Shown: one piece after another, positions 53,860 to 62,741 of the stretch | How positions within the stretch are numbered: the first letter of the stretch is position 1 | How the letters are laid out: each line of letters starts with the position of its first letter | Assembly: GCF_900142195.1 (NCBI RefSeq) | Contig: NZ_FRAB01000030.1 | Span: 23,684 to 87,683 of the forward strand | DNA: 64,000 nucleotides | Source of the DNA: Paraburkholderia terricola | GTDB lineage: Bacteria > Pseudomonadota > Gammaproteobacteria > Burkholderiales > Burkholderiaceae | Direction: 5' to 3' | Made by a program: the position numbers and the translations under genes | Notes under the pieces: model-generated | Databases searched by the model: none | What the model saw: the letters and a program-made list of their open reading frames with translations, nothing else | What the model was told of the DNA's origin: nothing

Positions 53860-54543
53860 TCAGTGCTCGATGCCGGCAAGCGCCGCGCGCATCTTGTCGA
53901 TCACGACCTTGTGATCCGGCGCGCCGAAGATGGCCGAACCGGCCACGAACGTGTCGGCGCCGGCTGCCGCGATTTCGGCGATGTTGTCGACCTTCACGCC
54001 GCCGTCCACTTCCAGATGGATCTCGCGGCCGGTTTTTTCCTTATAGGCGTCGATCCGCTTGCGTGCTTCACGCAGCTTGTTGAGCGCCTCGGGAATGAAC
54101 GATTGACCGCCAAAGCCTGGATTCACCGACATGATCAGCACGAGATCGAGCTTGTCCATCACATGGTCCAGATAATTCAGCGACGTGGCGGGGTTGAACA
54201 CCAGGCCGGCCTTGCAGCCGTGGTCGCGAATCAGCGAAAGCGTGCGGTCTATGTGATCGGAGCCTTCCGGATGAAAGCTGATCAGGTTCGCGCCGGCTTT
54301 CGCGAAGTCCGGCACGATCCGGTCGACCGGGCGCACCATCAGATGCACGTCGATCGGCACGTCCACGTGCGGGCGGATCGCCTCGCAGACGAGCGGGCCG
54401 ATGGTCAGGTTCGGCACGTAGTGGTTATCCATCACGTCGAAGTGAATCCAGTCGGCGCCGGCGGCGACGACGTTGCGCACTTCCTCGCCGAGGCGCGCGA
54501 AGTCGGCGGACAGAATGCTGGGTGCGATGCGGAATTGCGTCAT
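53860..54543 (-). CDS. rpe: Ribulose-phosphate 3-epimerase
   Basis: The 227-residue TIM-barrel enzyme interconverts ribulose-5-phosphate and xylulose-5-phosphate. Marks are IAPSILSADFARLGEE, HFDVMDNHYVPNLTIG, SVNPGFGGQSFIPEAL and LEVDGGVKVDN, which include the metal-binding His and Asp residues. The start at 54543 (MTQFRIAPS) is standard; the frame stays open upstream but gives unlikely Arg/Ala sequence. It is 11 bases before gph. Confidence 0.97.
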   Translation of the reverse strand: MTQFRIAPSILSADFARLGEEVRNVVAAGADWIHFDVMDNHYVPNLTIGPLVCEAIRPHVDVPIDVHLMVRPVDRIVPDFAKAGANLISFHPEGSDHIDRTLSLIRDHGCKAGLVFNPATSLNYLDHVMDKLDLVLIMSVNPGFGGQSFIPEALNKLREARKRIDAYKEKTGREIHLEVDGGVKVDNIAEIAAAGADTFVAGSAIFGAPDHKVVIDKMRAALAGIEH

Positions 54544-54885
54544 GGCGGGAGGCGGAGGCAAGCGGGAAAGCGCTATTTTACCGTTTTGTGCGGTTCTGAA
54601 CCGGCTTGCGGGCGGCTTGCAGGCGGCTTGCGCGTGGCGCGCGTATGGTTCGCGCATGGCTGACGGGCGGTCCAAGGCCGGCTGCGGTTCGAACCGCGTG
54701 GGTGATACACCAGGTGACAAAACGCCTGAGTCGCCCTTGGCCAGAGGATTTGTCCGGTTGCGGGCGTGCCGCGCATGAAGCAGAATGCCAATCCATCAAG
54801 CGCCACTTCGCCGATGCGCCCGCAAACCATTGGCGCTAGGGCTTTCCGCGATTTTTCACACCTGTTTCACCAGATCGGAATCACG
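54544..54885. other. Divergent intergenic region between rpe and apaG
   Basis: These 342 bases hold no recognisable gene. Near rpe, the minus strand has TAAAAT (54581-54576), a -10-like hexamer. Further up is an 11-base tandem repeat, GGCTTGCGGGC and GGCTTGCAGGC plus a partial third unit (54603-54634). Confidence 0.5.
54603..54634. repeat. Short tandem repeat (11-base unit, about three copies)
   Basis: Units GGCTTGCGGGC (54603-54613), GGCTTGCAGGC (54614-54624) and a partial GGCTTGCGCG (54625-54634) follow one another directly upstream of rpe. Confidence 0.8.
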
Positions 54886-55260
54886 ATGAGCCAGTACGAA
54901 TTCAGCGTCTCGGCGCGGGTGCAATATCTGCCCGAAGAGTCGGACCCGGAGCGCCGCCAGTATGCGTTCGCATACACGCTGACTATCCGTAACAGCGGCC
55001 AGGTGCCCGCGCAGTTGATTGCGCGTCATTGGGTGATTACCGACAGCGACAATAACGTGCAGGAAGTGAAGGGCCTGGGCGTGGTCGGCCATCAGCCGCT
55101 GCTCAAACCGGGCGAGCACTTCGAATATACGAGTTGGGCGGTTATCGCCACGCCGGTCGGCACCATGCGCGGCGAGTATTTTTGCGTGGCGGAAGACGGT
55201 GAGCGTTTCGATGCGCCGGTGCCGGAGTTCATCTTGCGCATGCCGCGCACGTTGCATTGA
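54886..55260 (+). CDS. apaG: ApaG protein (Co2+/Mg2+ efflux-associated)
   Basis: The 124-residue protein is a single fibronectin-like domain: YAFAYTLTIRNSGQVPAQLIARHWVITDSDNNVQEVKGLGVVG is the family signature, ending with LRMPRTLH. Its biochemical role is unsettled; it is linked to divalent cation resistance and is related to the F-box DUF525 domain. The start at 54886 begins MSQYEFSVSA. It is divergent from rpe. Confidence 0.95.
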   Translation: MSQYEFSVSARVQYLPEESDPERRQYAFAYTLTIRNSGQVPAQLIARHWVITDSDNNVQEVKGLGVVGHQPLLKPGEHFEYTSWAVIATPVGTMRGEYFCVAEDGERFDAPVPEFILRMPRTLH

Positions 55261-55317
55261 ACCGGGGGCGTAACCCGCGGTCTTTAAACAGTCCATTGCG
55301 CGGTTGAGCGCCCAGCT

Positions 55318-55479
55318 TTACCGCGTTTTTTGCTGCTTGGACTGTTGGTTATCGTTGGCGCGTGCGGCTTTCTTCTTGCCTGACGACGTCCACACAACGA
55401 TAAAGACGAGCAGGAAGAGCGCGAGAAGCGATTCCAGCGCGAAGATGAGCATTGGGTATTCGTCGAACAGATCAGACAT
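55318..55479 (-). CDS. Small membrane protein (53 residues)
   Basis: I do not recognise a family. The product has an acidic N-terminus (MSDLFDEYP), one long hydrophobic helix (about 10-31, MLIFALESLLALFLLVFIVVW) and a Lys/Arg/Gln-rich tail, so it is probably a single-pass inner-membrane protein with its tail in the cytosol. GGAAA precedes the ATG; an upstream in-frame ATG at 55491 is possible. It is divergent from mltA with 28 bases between start codons, which hints at shared control. Confidence 0.6.
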   Translation of the reverse strand: MSDLFDEYPMLIFALESLLALFLLVFIVVWTSSGKKKAARANDNQQSKQQKTR

Positions 55480-55507
55480 GGCGGTTTCCATCAAGAACGA
55501 ACATTGT

Positions 55508-56632
55508 ATGCGTTTTGTCCGCACGGCCGGAGCGTGGCTCGGGGCGCTTTCGGTTGCGGTGATGCTGGCGTCCTGCGGCGGCGGAGGCACGGTACGGCCC
55601 TCGGTCTCGCCGCCCACGGGCGCCGCGATCATACCCGGGCAGATCGCCCCGGCGCGGCTCACGGCGGTGGCCTGGCAGCAAGTGCCGGGCTGGCAAGATG
55701 ATTCGCTGATCGGCGCGACGGCCGCTTTGCGGCAAAACTGCGTGAGGCTGGCGCGTCAATCGAACTGGGCTCGTGCTTGTGCCGCGGCGTCGCAAATCGA
55801 CGACCTCGACGTCACCAGTGCGCGGGCGTTTTTTGAAGCCTATTTCACGCCATTCCAGCTAGCGAATAACGACGGCACGCTCGACGGTCTCGTCACCGGT
55901 TACTACGAGCCGTTGCTGCGCGGTTCGCGTACGCGGCACGGCGTGTATCAAACGGCGCTGTATCGCTGGCCGTCCGGTTATCGTGCGGGCGCGCCGCTGC
56001 CGGCGCGTGCGCAACTGGAGCGTTCCGGCGTGCTCAACGGCAACGAACTGGTGTGGGTCGACGACCCGATCGAAGCGTTTTTCCTCCAAGTGCAGGGCTC
56101 GGGGCGCATCGTGATGGAAGACGGCAGCGTGATGCGGGTCGGCTTTGGCGGCACCAACAATCAGCCGTACAAGTCGATCGGGCGGTGGCTGCTGGATCGT
56201 GGCGAACTCACGCCTTCGCAGGCCACCATGCAGGGAATCAAGGCATGGGCGCGCGCGAATCCGGCGCGGGTCGATGCGCTGCTCGATACCAATCCGCGCT
56301 TCGTGTTTTTCCGGGAGATGCCGTCCGGCGAGAGCGTGCCTGGCGGCGGCGCGGACGGTCCGATCGGCGCGCTCGGTGTGCCGCTGACGCCGGAGCGGTC
56401 GATCGCGGTCGATCCGGCGTCCATTCCGCTCGGTACGCCGGTGTTCTTGCAGACCACGCGTCCGCTGACGAACTCGCCGATGAATCGCCTCGTCTTCGCA
56501 CAAGACACGGGTTCCGCGATCAGGGGCGGCGTGCGCGCCGATTACTTCTGGGGGCTGGGCGACGACGCCGGCGATTTGGCCGGCAAGATGAAGCAGGGTG
56601 GCCGGATGTGGTTGTTGCTGCCGAATTCGTGA
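55508..56632 (+). CDS. mltA: Membrane-bound lytic murein transglycosylase A
   Basis: The 374-residue lipoprotein has a signal ending in the lipobox LASC (acylated Cys23), then the MltA barrel with LVTGYYEPLLRGSRTRHG, FFLQVQGSGRIVMEDG and the 3D-type domain VFAQDTGSAIRGGVRADYFWG carrying the catalytic Asp. It cleaves peptidoglycan glycan strands to anhydromuropeptides from the inner face of the outer membrane. The start at 55508 gives a proper lipoprotein signal; longer versions do not. Confidence 0.93.
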   Translation: MRFVRTAGAWLGALSVAVMLASCGGGGTVRPSVSPPTGAAIIPGQIAPARLTAVAWQQVPGWQDDSLIGATAALRQNCVRLARQSNWARACAAASQIDDLDVTSARAFFEAYFTPFQLANNDGTLDGLVTGYYEPLLRGSRTRHGVYQTALYRWPSGYRAGAPLPARAQLERSGVLNGNELVWVDDPIEAFFLQVQGSGRIVMEDGSVMRVGFGGTNNQPYKSIGRWLLDRGELTPSQATMQGIKAWARANPARVDALLDTNPRFVFFREMPSGESVPGGGADGPIGALGVPLTPERSIAVDPASIPLGTPVFLQTTRPLTNSPMNRLVFAQDTGSAIRGGVRADYFWGLGDDAGDLAGKMKQGGRMWLLLPNS

Positions 56633-56730
56633 TGAGCTAACGGTAGCGAGCGCAGCGGTTTTCCCCAGAGGCAAGGCCGCCGCGTGTCGCGTGGGCATTG
56701 AAGTGCCTAACGTTGGCTAACGTTGCAGTC

Positions 56731-56758
56731 CCGGCGCCGCAATTGGGTGCGGCGCCGG
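56731..56758. terminator. Hairpin between mltA and paaK
   Basis: CCGGCGCCGC (56731-56740) pairs perfectly with GCGGCGCCGG (56749-56758) around an 8-base loop between two converging genes. It lacks a T-run on either strand, so it may be a transcript-end stabiliser rather than a classical terminator. Confidence 0.5.
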
Positions 56759-56767
56759 CCGCCTGGC

Positions 56768-58072
56768 CTAAAGCCCCGACTTACGCTTGTCCACTACCCG
56801 GCGGGCCTTTCCCACCGACCGCTCTATCCCGTTCACCGCCAGCACATTCACCACGGCGCTTACGCCGATCAGCGCCTTGATGTCGTACGCCAGCGCCTGC
56901 TTTGCCGTGTTCAACGCGACGGTATCTGGCGCCGTCTCCGCGCAGGGCTCCACGTTTAACGTCAGCACGTCGAGCGGACCTTCCTTGGTGAGCACGATCT
57001 GGTAGTGCGGCGCGAGAGCGTGCTGCTTGAGCAGCAATTCCTCGATCTGTGTCGGGAACACGTTCACGCCGCGCACGATCATCATGTCGTCCGAGCGCCC
57101 GGTGATTTTTTCCATTCGACGCATGGTGCGGGCGCTGCCCGGCAGGAGGCGCGTGAGATCGCGAGTCCGGTAGCGAATGATCGGCAGCGCTTCCTTGGTC
57201 AACGACGTGAACACCAGTTCGCCGAGTTCGCCGTCCGGCAACACCTGGCCGGTTTCAGGGTCGATGATCTCGGGATAGAAATGGTCTTCCCAGATGGTCG
57301 GGCCGTCTTTCGTTTCCACACACTCCGACGCCACGCCGGGCCCCATCACTTCGGATAAGCCGTAGATATCGACAGCGTCGATGCCCATGCGCTTTTCGAT
57401 CGCATGGCGCATGTCGTTGGTCCACGGTTCCGCGCCGAAGATGCCGAGACGCAGCGAGCAAGTCGCCGGATCGATGCCTTGCCGCTCGAGCTCGTCGGCA
57501 ATCGAAAGCATGTAGCTCGGCGTGACCATGATGATGTCGGGCCGAAAATCCTGAATCAGCTGCACCTGCTTTTCGGTCTGGCCGCCGCCGAACGGGATGA
57601 CGGTGAGCCCTGCGCGCTCCGCGCCGTAGTGCGCGCCGAGGCCGCCCGTGAAGAGACCGTAGCCGTAGCTCACGTGAACCTTGTCGCCGCGCTTCGCGCC
57701 GGCGGCGCGGATCGAACGCGCGACGAGATTCGCCCACGTATCGATATCGCGCGCCGTGTAGCCGACCACGGTCGGCTTGCCGGTCGTACCGGACGACGCG
57801 TGGATTCGTGAGATCTGTTCCTGCGGCACCGCGAACATGCCGAACGGGTAGTTGTCGCGCAGATCCTTCTTCGTGGTGAAGGGAAAGCGCGCCAGGTCCG
57901 CAAGCGTTTTCACCTCGCTTGGGTGAACGCCGGCTTCATCAAATTTGCGCTGATACACCGGCGAATTTTCATACGCATGATTCAGCGACCATTTGAGCCG
58001 TTCGAGTTGAAGCGCGGCAAGTTCGTCGCGGCTGGCGGTCTCGATCGGATCGAGCGGAAGGGCGGTAGTCAT
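56768..58072 (-). CDS. paaK: Phenylacetate-CoA ligase
   Basis: The 434-residue adenylate-forming enzyme activates phenylacetate with ATP and CoA, the entry step of the pathway. It has the P-loop-like HASSGTTGKPTVVGYT, VSYGYGLFTGGLGAHYGAE, the YGLSEVMGPGVA motif and a C-terminal lid ending GIERSVGKARRVVDKR, where a catalytic Lys lies. It is the last gene of the minus-strand paa series, 197 bases after paaI, a gap in which I see nothing. Confidence 0.96.
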   Translation of the reverse strand: MTTALPLDPIETASRDELAALQLERLKWSLNHAYENSPVYQRKFDEAGVHPSEVKTLADLARFPFTTKKDLRDNYPFGMFAVPQEQISRIHASSGTTGKPTVVGYTARDIDTWANLVARSIRAAGAKRGDKVHVSYGYGLFTGGLGAHYGAERAGLTVIPFGGGQTEKQVQLIQDFRPDIIMVTPSYMLSIADELERQGIDPATCSLRLGIFGAEPWTNDMRHAIEKRMGIDAVDIYGLSEVMGPGVASECVETKDGPTIWEDHFYPEIIDPETGQVLPDGELGELVFTSLTKEALPIIRYRTRDLTRLLPGSARTMRRMEKITGRSDDMMIVRGVNVFPTQIEELLLKQHALAPHYQIVLTKEGPLDVLTLNVEPCAETAPDTVALNTAKQALAYDIKALIGVSAVVNVLAVNGIERSVGKARRVVDKRKSGL

Positions 58073-58269
58073 CGAATGTCTCCTTGCTGCCTCAATGCTT
58101 GAGTCGTCTGGTGTGCGGCGCGCTCGCGCAAAAAACCGGGGACTGTCTGCTATTTATGGACGTGGTGCCAATGAGCCGGCGCGGTGCCGCGCAATCTCTT
58201 GTGGATTTGCTGCGGGGCGGCCGGGTGGTTGGCGTACGGTTGCCTCCTGATTGCCGCGCCCTCGGCCGA

Positions 58270-58731
58270 TTAATCGCCCGTGGGAATCAGCTTGCCTTTT
58301 ATTTGCGCGGACTTACCGCGGAACATTGCGACGGTTTCCTCCGCGCGGTTCGTGACGCGAATATCGTAGATGCCGGTTCGGCCGCTCAGCGTTTGCTCGA
58401 TGGCCTCCGCTATCAGCACGTCGCCGCCTTCAACCGGCCGTAAAAACTCGATCGAGCAGCCGGATGCGACCGTGTTGATGTTGTACGTGTTGCAGGCAAA
58501 CGCGAACGCCGAATCGGCGAGCGTGAAAATCAGGCCACCGTGGCAAATCTGATGGCCGTTCAGAAAATCGTCGCGCACGACCATGCGCAGACGCGCATAG
58601 CCTTGGCGCACCTCGACGATCTCGAGGCCGAGCGCCCGGCTGCATGCGTCGTTCTCGTACATGGCGGCGGCGGTTGCGCGGGCGAGTTCATCCGGCGTCG
58701 TCTGCTCGGGACGGTTTGGTTGCGTGGACAT
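58270..58731 (-). CDS. paaI: Hydroxyphenylacetyl-CoA thioesterase PaaI
   Basis: The 153-residue hotdog-fold thioesterase shows GHQICHGGLIFTLADSAFAFACN, with the catalytic Asp in the central helix, and GRTGIYDIRVTN. It hydrolyses ring-hydroxylated phenylacetyl-CoA that would otherwise trap CoA. The start at 58731 lies one base after the paaG stop codon; a longer frame reading into paaG is rejected. Confidence 0.95.
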   Translation of the reverse strand: MSTQPNRPEQTTPDELARATAAAMYENDACSRALGLEIVEVRQGYARLRMVVRDDFLNGHQICHGGLIFTLADSAFAFACNTYNINTVASGCSIEFLRPVEGGDVLIAEAIEQTLSGRTGIYDIRVTNRAEETVAMFRGKSAQIKGKLIPTGD

Positions 58732-58732
58732 G

Positions 58733-59524
58733 TCAGCGGCCCTCGAAACGCGGCGCGCGTTTTTCGACGAAGGCTTGCACGCCTTCCGCGTAATCGTGGG
58801 ACGCCCCGAGTTGGCGTTGCAAATCGCGCTCCAGATCGAGTTGCTGATCGAGCGTTTGCGTCGCGCCGGCGCGCATCGCCTGTTTGATCGCGGCAATCGC
58901 GCGCGTTGGTTGCTGTGCGAGTGTTGCGGCGAGTTGCGCCGCGCTGGAGGCGAGCTCCGCGTCGTCGACGGCTTGCCAGATCAAGCCCCAACTTTCGGCT
59001 TTCTCCGCGCCCAGTTTGTCGCCGGTGACGGCGAGCCCCAAGGCTCGCGCCATGCCGATGCGTTGCGGTAGAAACCAGGTGCCGCCGGAGTCCGGCACGA
59101 GGCCGATCTTCACGAAAGCCTGAATGAAGCTTGCGGAGCGGGCCGCGAGCACAAGGTCGCAAGCCAGCGCGAGGTTGGCGCCGGCGCCGGCAGCCGTGCC
59201 GTTGACTGCCGCGATCACTGGCAGCGGCAGCGCTTGCAGGCGGCGAATCAACGGATTGAAATATTCATCGATCAGTGCCCCCAGATCGGTCATCGCGCCG
59301 GGCGTGAAGTCGAGGTCCGCCAGGTCCTGGCCCGCGCAGAAGCCGCGTCCCGCGCCGGTCAGGACGAGGGCGCGCGCGCCGGAGGCTTCGACCTCGTCGA
59401 GTGCCGCGCTCAGTTCCTGATGCATTGCGCGCGTGAAGCTATTGAGCTTGTCCGGGCGGTTTAGCGTGATGGTCGCAACATGGCTGGATGCGTCGATGTG
59501 CACGCGGATCGCTTCATACGACAT
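58733..59524 (-). CDS. paaG: 1,2-epoxyphenylacetyl-CoA isomerase PaaG
   Basis: The 263-residue crotonase-fold enzyme converts the ring epoxide of phenylacetyl-CoA to the oxepin. Marks are TLNRPDKLNSFTRAMHQEL, the oxyanion-hole strand VLTGAGRGFCAGQDLADLD and AAVNGTAAGAGANLALACDLVLAAR. The loop at LVPDSGGTWFLPQRIGMARAL retains the PaaG-type Asp. It lies between the thiolase and paaI with short gaps, as part of one operon. Confidence 0.94.
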   Translation of the reverse strand: MSYEAIRVHIDASSHVATITLNRPDKLNSFTRAMHQELSAALDEVEASGARALVLTGAGRGFCAGQDLADLDFTPGAMTDLGALIDEYFNPLIRRLQALPLPVIAAVNGTAAGAGANLALACDLVLAARSASFIQAFVKIGLVPDSGGTWFLPQRIGMARALGLAVTGDKLGAEKAESWGLIWQAVDDAELASSAAQLAATLAQQPTRAIAAIKQAMRAGATQTLDQQLDLERDLQRQLGASHDYAEGVQAFVEKRAPRFEGR

Positions 59525-59576
59525 TGGGTGTCTCCTCTCAAAGTGTCTTTGATCGATGGGCGCTGCGGTGCCGCCG

Positions 59577-60779
59577 TCAGAGCCGCTCGATCACCAACGC
59601 AATGCCTTGGCCCACGCCGATACACATCGTGCAAAGTGCAAAGCGGCCATTGCTTCGTTCGAGTTGATACAGCGCGGTCGTGATCAGACGCGCGCCCGAT
59701 GCGCCAAGCGGGTGGCCAAGCGCAATCGCTCCGCCGTTCGGATTGACGCGCGGATCGTCATCGCGCAGACCGAGCGTGCGGAGAACGGCTAGGCCCTGTG
59801 ATGCGAAGGCCTCATTGAGTTCGATCACGTCGAACTGGTCGAGCGTCATGCCGAGTTGCCTGATGAGCTTTTGTGTAGCCGGCGCGGGCCCGATACCCAT
59901 GACGCGTGGCTCGACGCCCGCCGTTGCCATGCCCACCACGCGGGCGCGGCGACGCAGGCCGTATTGATCGGCAGCTTGCTGGTTCGCGAGCAGCAGTGCG
60001 CATGCGCCGTCGTTCACGCCTGACGCATTGCCGGCGGTCACGCTACCGTCCGGACGAACCACGCCCTTGAGCTTGCCCAGGCTTTCGAGCGAAGTTTCCC
60101 GTGGATGTTCGTCGAGCGTCACGCGCACGGGATCGCCTTTCTTCTGTGCAATTTCAACGCCGACGATTTCCTGAGCCAACGTGCCGTCGCGCTGCGCGCG
60201 GGCCGCCTTTTGCTGGCTTGCGAGGGCAAACGCGTCCTGGTCCGCGCGGCTGATACCGAATTCGACAGCGACGTTCTCCGCGGTTTCAGGCATCGAGTCC
60301 ACGCCGTACTGGCGTTTCATCAGCGGATTGATGAAGCGCCAGCCGATGGTGGTGTCGTGGATCCCGGCTTGCCGCGAAAACGCGCTGGCGGCCTTGCCCA
60401 TGACGAACGGCGCGCGCGTCATGCTTTCGACGCCGCCGGCGATCATCAGACGCGCCTCGCCCGCCTTGATCGCGCGAGCGGCGGTGCCGACCGCATCCAT
60501 GCCCGAGCCGCACAGGCGATTGATGGTTGCGCCGGGCGCCTCAGTGGGCAAACCGGCCAGCAACGCAGACATGCGCGCGACGTTGCGGTTGTCTTCGCCG
60601 GCCTGATTGGCGCAACCGTAGATCACGTCGTCGAGCGTTCGCCAGTCGACGCCCGGATTGCGCTCGATCAGCGCCTTGATCGGCACCGCGCCGAGGTCGT
60701 CGGCGCGGACATCCTTCAGGGCGCCGCCGTAGCGGCCGATTGGGGTGCGAATCGCGTCGCAAATGAAAGCGTCGTTCAT
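59577..60779 (-). CDS. paaJ: 3-Oxoadipyl-CoA thiolase (PaaJ/PcaF)
   Basis: The 400-residue thiolase has the acyl-enzyme Cys90 in TINRLCGSGMDAVG, VESMTRAPFVMGK, NEAFASQGLAVLR, the His of GHPLGASGAR, and the second Cys in CTMCIGVGQG. It splits 3-oxoadipyl-CoA to succinyl-CoA and acetyl-CoA, and in phenylacetate degradation also the 3-oxo-5,6-dehydrosuberyl-CoA. The same enzyme type (PcaF) serves beta-ketoadipate, so the name depends on context. Start at 60779. Confidence 0.94.
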   Translation of the reverse strand: MNDAFICDAIRTPIGRYGGALKDVRADDLGAVPIKALIERNPGVDWRTLDDVIYGCANQAGEDNRNVARMSALLAGLPTEAPGATINRLCGSGMDAVGTAARAIKAGEARLMIAGGVESMTRAPFVMGKAASAFSRQAGIHDTTIGWRFINPLMKRQYGVDSMPETAENVAVEFGISRADQDAFALASQQKAARAQRDGTLAQEIVGVEIAQKKGDPVRVTLDEHPRETSLESLGKLKGVVRPDGSVTAGNASGVNDGACALLLANQQAADQYGLRRRARVVGMATAGVEPRVMGIGPAPATQKLIRQLGMTLDQFDVIELNEAFASQGLAVLRTLGLRDDDPRVNPNGGAIALGHPLGASGARLITTALYQLERSNGRFALCTMCIGVGQGIALVIERL

Positions 60780-60905
60780 ATGGGTTCCTGCCGAAAGGAA
60801 TCGGCGCGAGATGCCGATTCGATGTCTCATGTTAGTTGGGGCGTACAGCGCGGTCCATTCGGCCAAACGGCATAAGACGAACGCTGTGCTTCCGTCTTAT
60901 GTCGT

Positions 60906-62606
60906 TCAGCCAGCTACCGCCGGCGCTGCTTTGGGTTCAACATGAACGCGGCTTTGAACCACGCGGAAGCGGTTGGCGACGAAGGCGGCGTCGGTCAGCG
61001 CGGCATTGGCCGCCGGGTTTGCGCCGGTGCCGTGGAAGTCGGAAAAGGCCGCCGACTGGTTGACGAATACGCCGCCCGTCAGATTGATAGACAGTGCGAC
61101 GCCGCCGCGGATCGATGCCTCGTGAGCAGCTTCGAGCACGGCTTCGTCGGTGCTATAGACCGACAGTGTCAGCGCGCCGTGCTCGGCGGCGATTGCGCCG
61201 GCCAGTTCGAGAGATTGTGCGGTCGAATCCGTGGCGATCACGAACGAAATCGGGCCGAACCATTCCTTCGTGAAGCTGGCGTGATCATGGGCGGCATCCA
61301 GTTGCAGCAAGAGCGGGGTACGCACGCGCGCGCCGGCAAAAGTCGGATGTTCGAGCGCTTGGCTTTCGACCAGAACGCGGCCGAGCTGGTCCGCTTCCTC
61401 GATGCGCCGGATGACGCCGTCGTTTTGAATCGCCCCAAGCAGGTCGACTGCGCGGGCCGGGTCGGCCACCAGTTTTTGCACCGCGCCGGCAATGGCCTGC
61501 GCGACCTCGTCGAAGCTCAGCGTGCCATCAGCGGCGCGAATGCCGCCGCGCGGCACATAGATGTTTTGCGGCGCCGTGCACATCTGGCCCGAATACAACG
61601 CAAGTGAGAAGGCGATGTTGCGGGCAACGGCTTTGATGTCGTCGACCGAATCGATCACGATCTGGTTGACGCCGGCTTTCTCGGTATAGACCTGCGCCTG
61701 GTGCGCATGGCGCTCGAGCCACGTGCCGTTCTGCGTGCTACCCGTGAAGTCGATGAGCTTGATTTCCGGACGCACGGCCAGATCCTGGACAAGCGCACCG
61801 TCGTTCGGCTCGGTGGCCAGCAACGTGACGACGTTCGGATCGAAACCGGCTTCGCGCAACACGTCACGCGCGATTCGTACGGTCAGCGCGAGAGGCAGGA
61901 TCGCGCCGGGGTGCGGCTTGACGATGACCGTGTTGCCGGTGGCGAGATCGGCGAAAAGGCCCGGATAGCCGTTCCATGTCGGGAACGTGCAGCAGCCGAG
62001 TACCAGCCCCGTGCCGCGCGGTACGACGGTGTAACGCTTGTGCATGGAGAGCGGCGGGTTCTTGCCTTGCGGTTTTTCCCAGTGGGCGTCGGCCGGAATA
62101 CTGCGTAGTTGGTCCCACGCATACACGACCGCCTCAAGCGCGCGGTCTTGCGCGTGCGGGCCGCCGGCCTGAAAGGCCATCATGAATGCCTGCCCGGTTG
62201 TGTGCATCACGCTATAGCCGATTTCAAAGCTGGAGCGATTCACGCGCGCCAGAATTTCCAGGCATACGCCGACCCATGCCTGCGGACCGGCTCCACGCCA
62301 GTCGCGCTGCGCCTCGGCGGCTGCGGCAATGAGTGCGTCGGGATCCGCCTTCGGATAGCGCACGCCGAGCGGAAACCCGAACGGCGAGACCTCCGCGCCG
62401 ACGGTTTCTCCGGTGGACGGTTGGTCCAGTTCGAAGACTTTGTTCAGATGTGCTTTGAAGGCGGCTTCGCCGTCCGCATTAGCTGTTTCCCCGTACACTT
62501 TCGGACTGGGCATCTCGACGAACGGACTCCAGTAGCCACGCGTCTCGATGGCGGTGAGGGCCTTTTGCAACGTGTCTTCGTGCTTCGCGAATAGGGGGTG
62601 TGTCAT
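60906..62606 (-). CDS. paaN: Phenylacetate degradation aldehyde dehydrogenase PaaN
   Basis: The 566-residue protein is an aldehyde dehydrogenase with the catalytic Cys in LYSGQMCTAPQNIYVPRGG, an NAD-binding KPHPGAILPLALTVRIA segment and a FTGSTQNGTWLERHA loop. It is shorter than E. coli PaaZ (about 680), lacking the C-terminal MaoC-like hydratase domain; the oxepin-CoA ring hydrolysis must then come from a separate enzyme. It is the promoter-proximal gene of the minus-strand paa operon, with a palindrome about 50 bases upstream. Confidence 0.93.
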   Translation of the reverse strand: MTHPLFAKHEDTLQKALTAIETRGYWSPFVEMPSPKVYGETANADGEAAFKAHLNKVFELDQPSTGETVGAEVSPFGFPLGVRYPKADPDALIAAAAEAQRDWRGAGPQAWVGVCLEILARVNRSSFEIGYSVMHTTGQAFMMAFQAGGPHAQDRALEAVVYAWDQLRSIPADAHWEKPQGKNPPLSMHKRYTVVPRGTGLVLGCCTFPTWNGYPGLFADLATGNTVIVKPHPGAILPLALTVRIARDVLREAGFDPNVVTLLATEPNDGALVQDLAVRPEIKLIDFTGSTQNGTWLERHAHQAQVYTEKAGVNQIVIDSVDDIKAVARNIAFSLALYSGQMCTAPQNIYVPRGGIRAADGTLSFDEVAQAIAGAVQKLVADPARAVDLLGAIQNDGVIRRIEEADQLGRVLVESQALEHPTFAGARVRTPLLLQLDAAHDHASFTKEWFGPISFVIATDSTAQSLELAGAIAAEHGALTLSVYSTDEAVLEAAHEASIRGGVALSINLTGGVFVNQSAAFSDFHGTGANPAANAALTDAAFVANRFRVVQSRVHVEPKAAPAVAG

Positions 62607-62653
62607 GGCAGAGGGGCTTGGCTGTGCGTTGAGAAAACCCTGTCGAATAATTG

Positions 62654-62667
62654 ACCGACCGGTTGGT
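62654..62667. promoter_or_regulatory. Candidate PaaR operator between paaN and paaF
   Basis: ACCGACCGGTTGGT is a 14-bp palindrome with one mismatched pair, between the divergent paaN and paaF. Burkholderia PaaR, a TetR-type repressor, is described as binding an inverted repeat of the ACCGACCGGTCGGT kind in paa promoters (from memory). On the minus strand it lies between TTCACA and a weak -10, placing it over the paaN promoter. The PaaR gene itself is not in this window. Confidence 0.7.
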
Positions 62668-62741
62668 TTGTGAATGGTAGCATTACTGGAACGACGGCGC
62701 GAAGCGTTTTCGCGCGGGAACTAATCGATTAGGAGGCGGGC

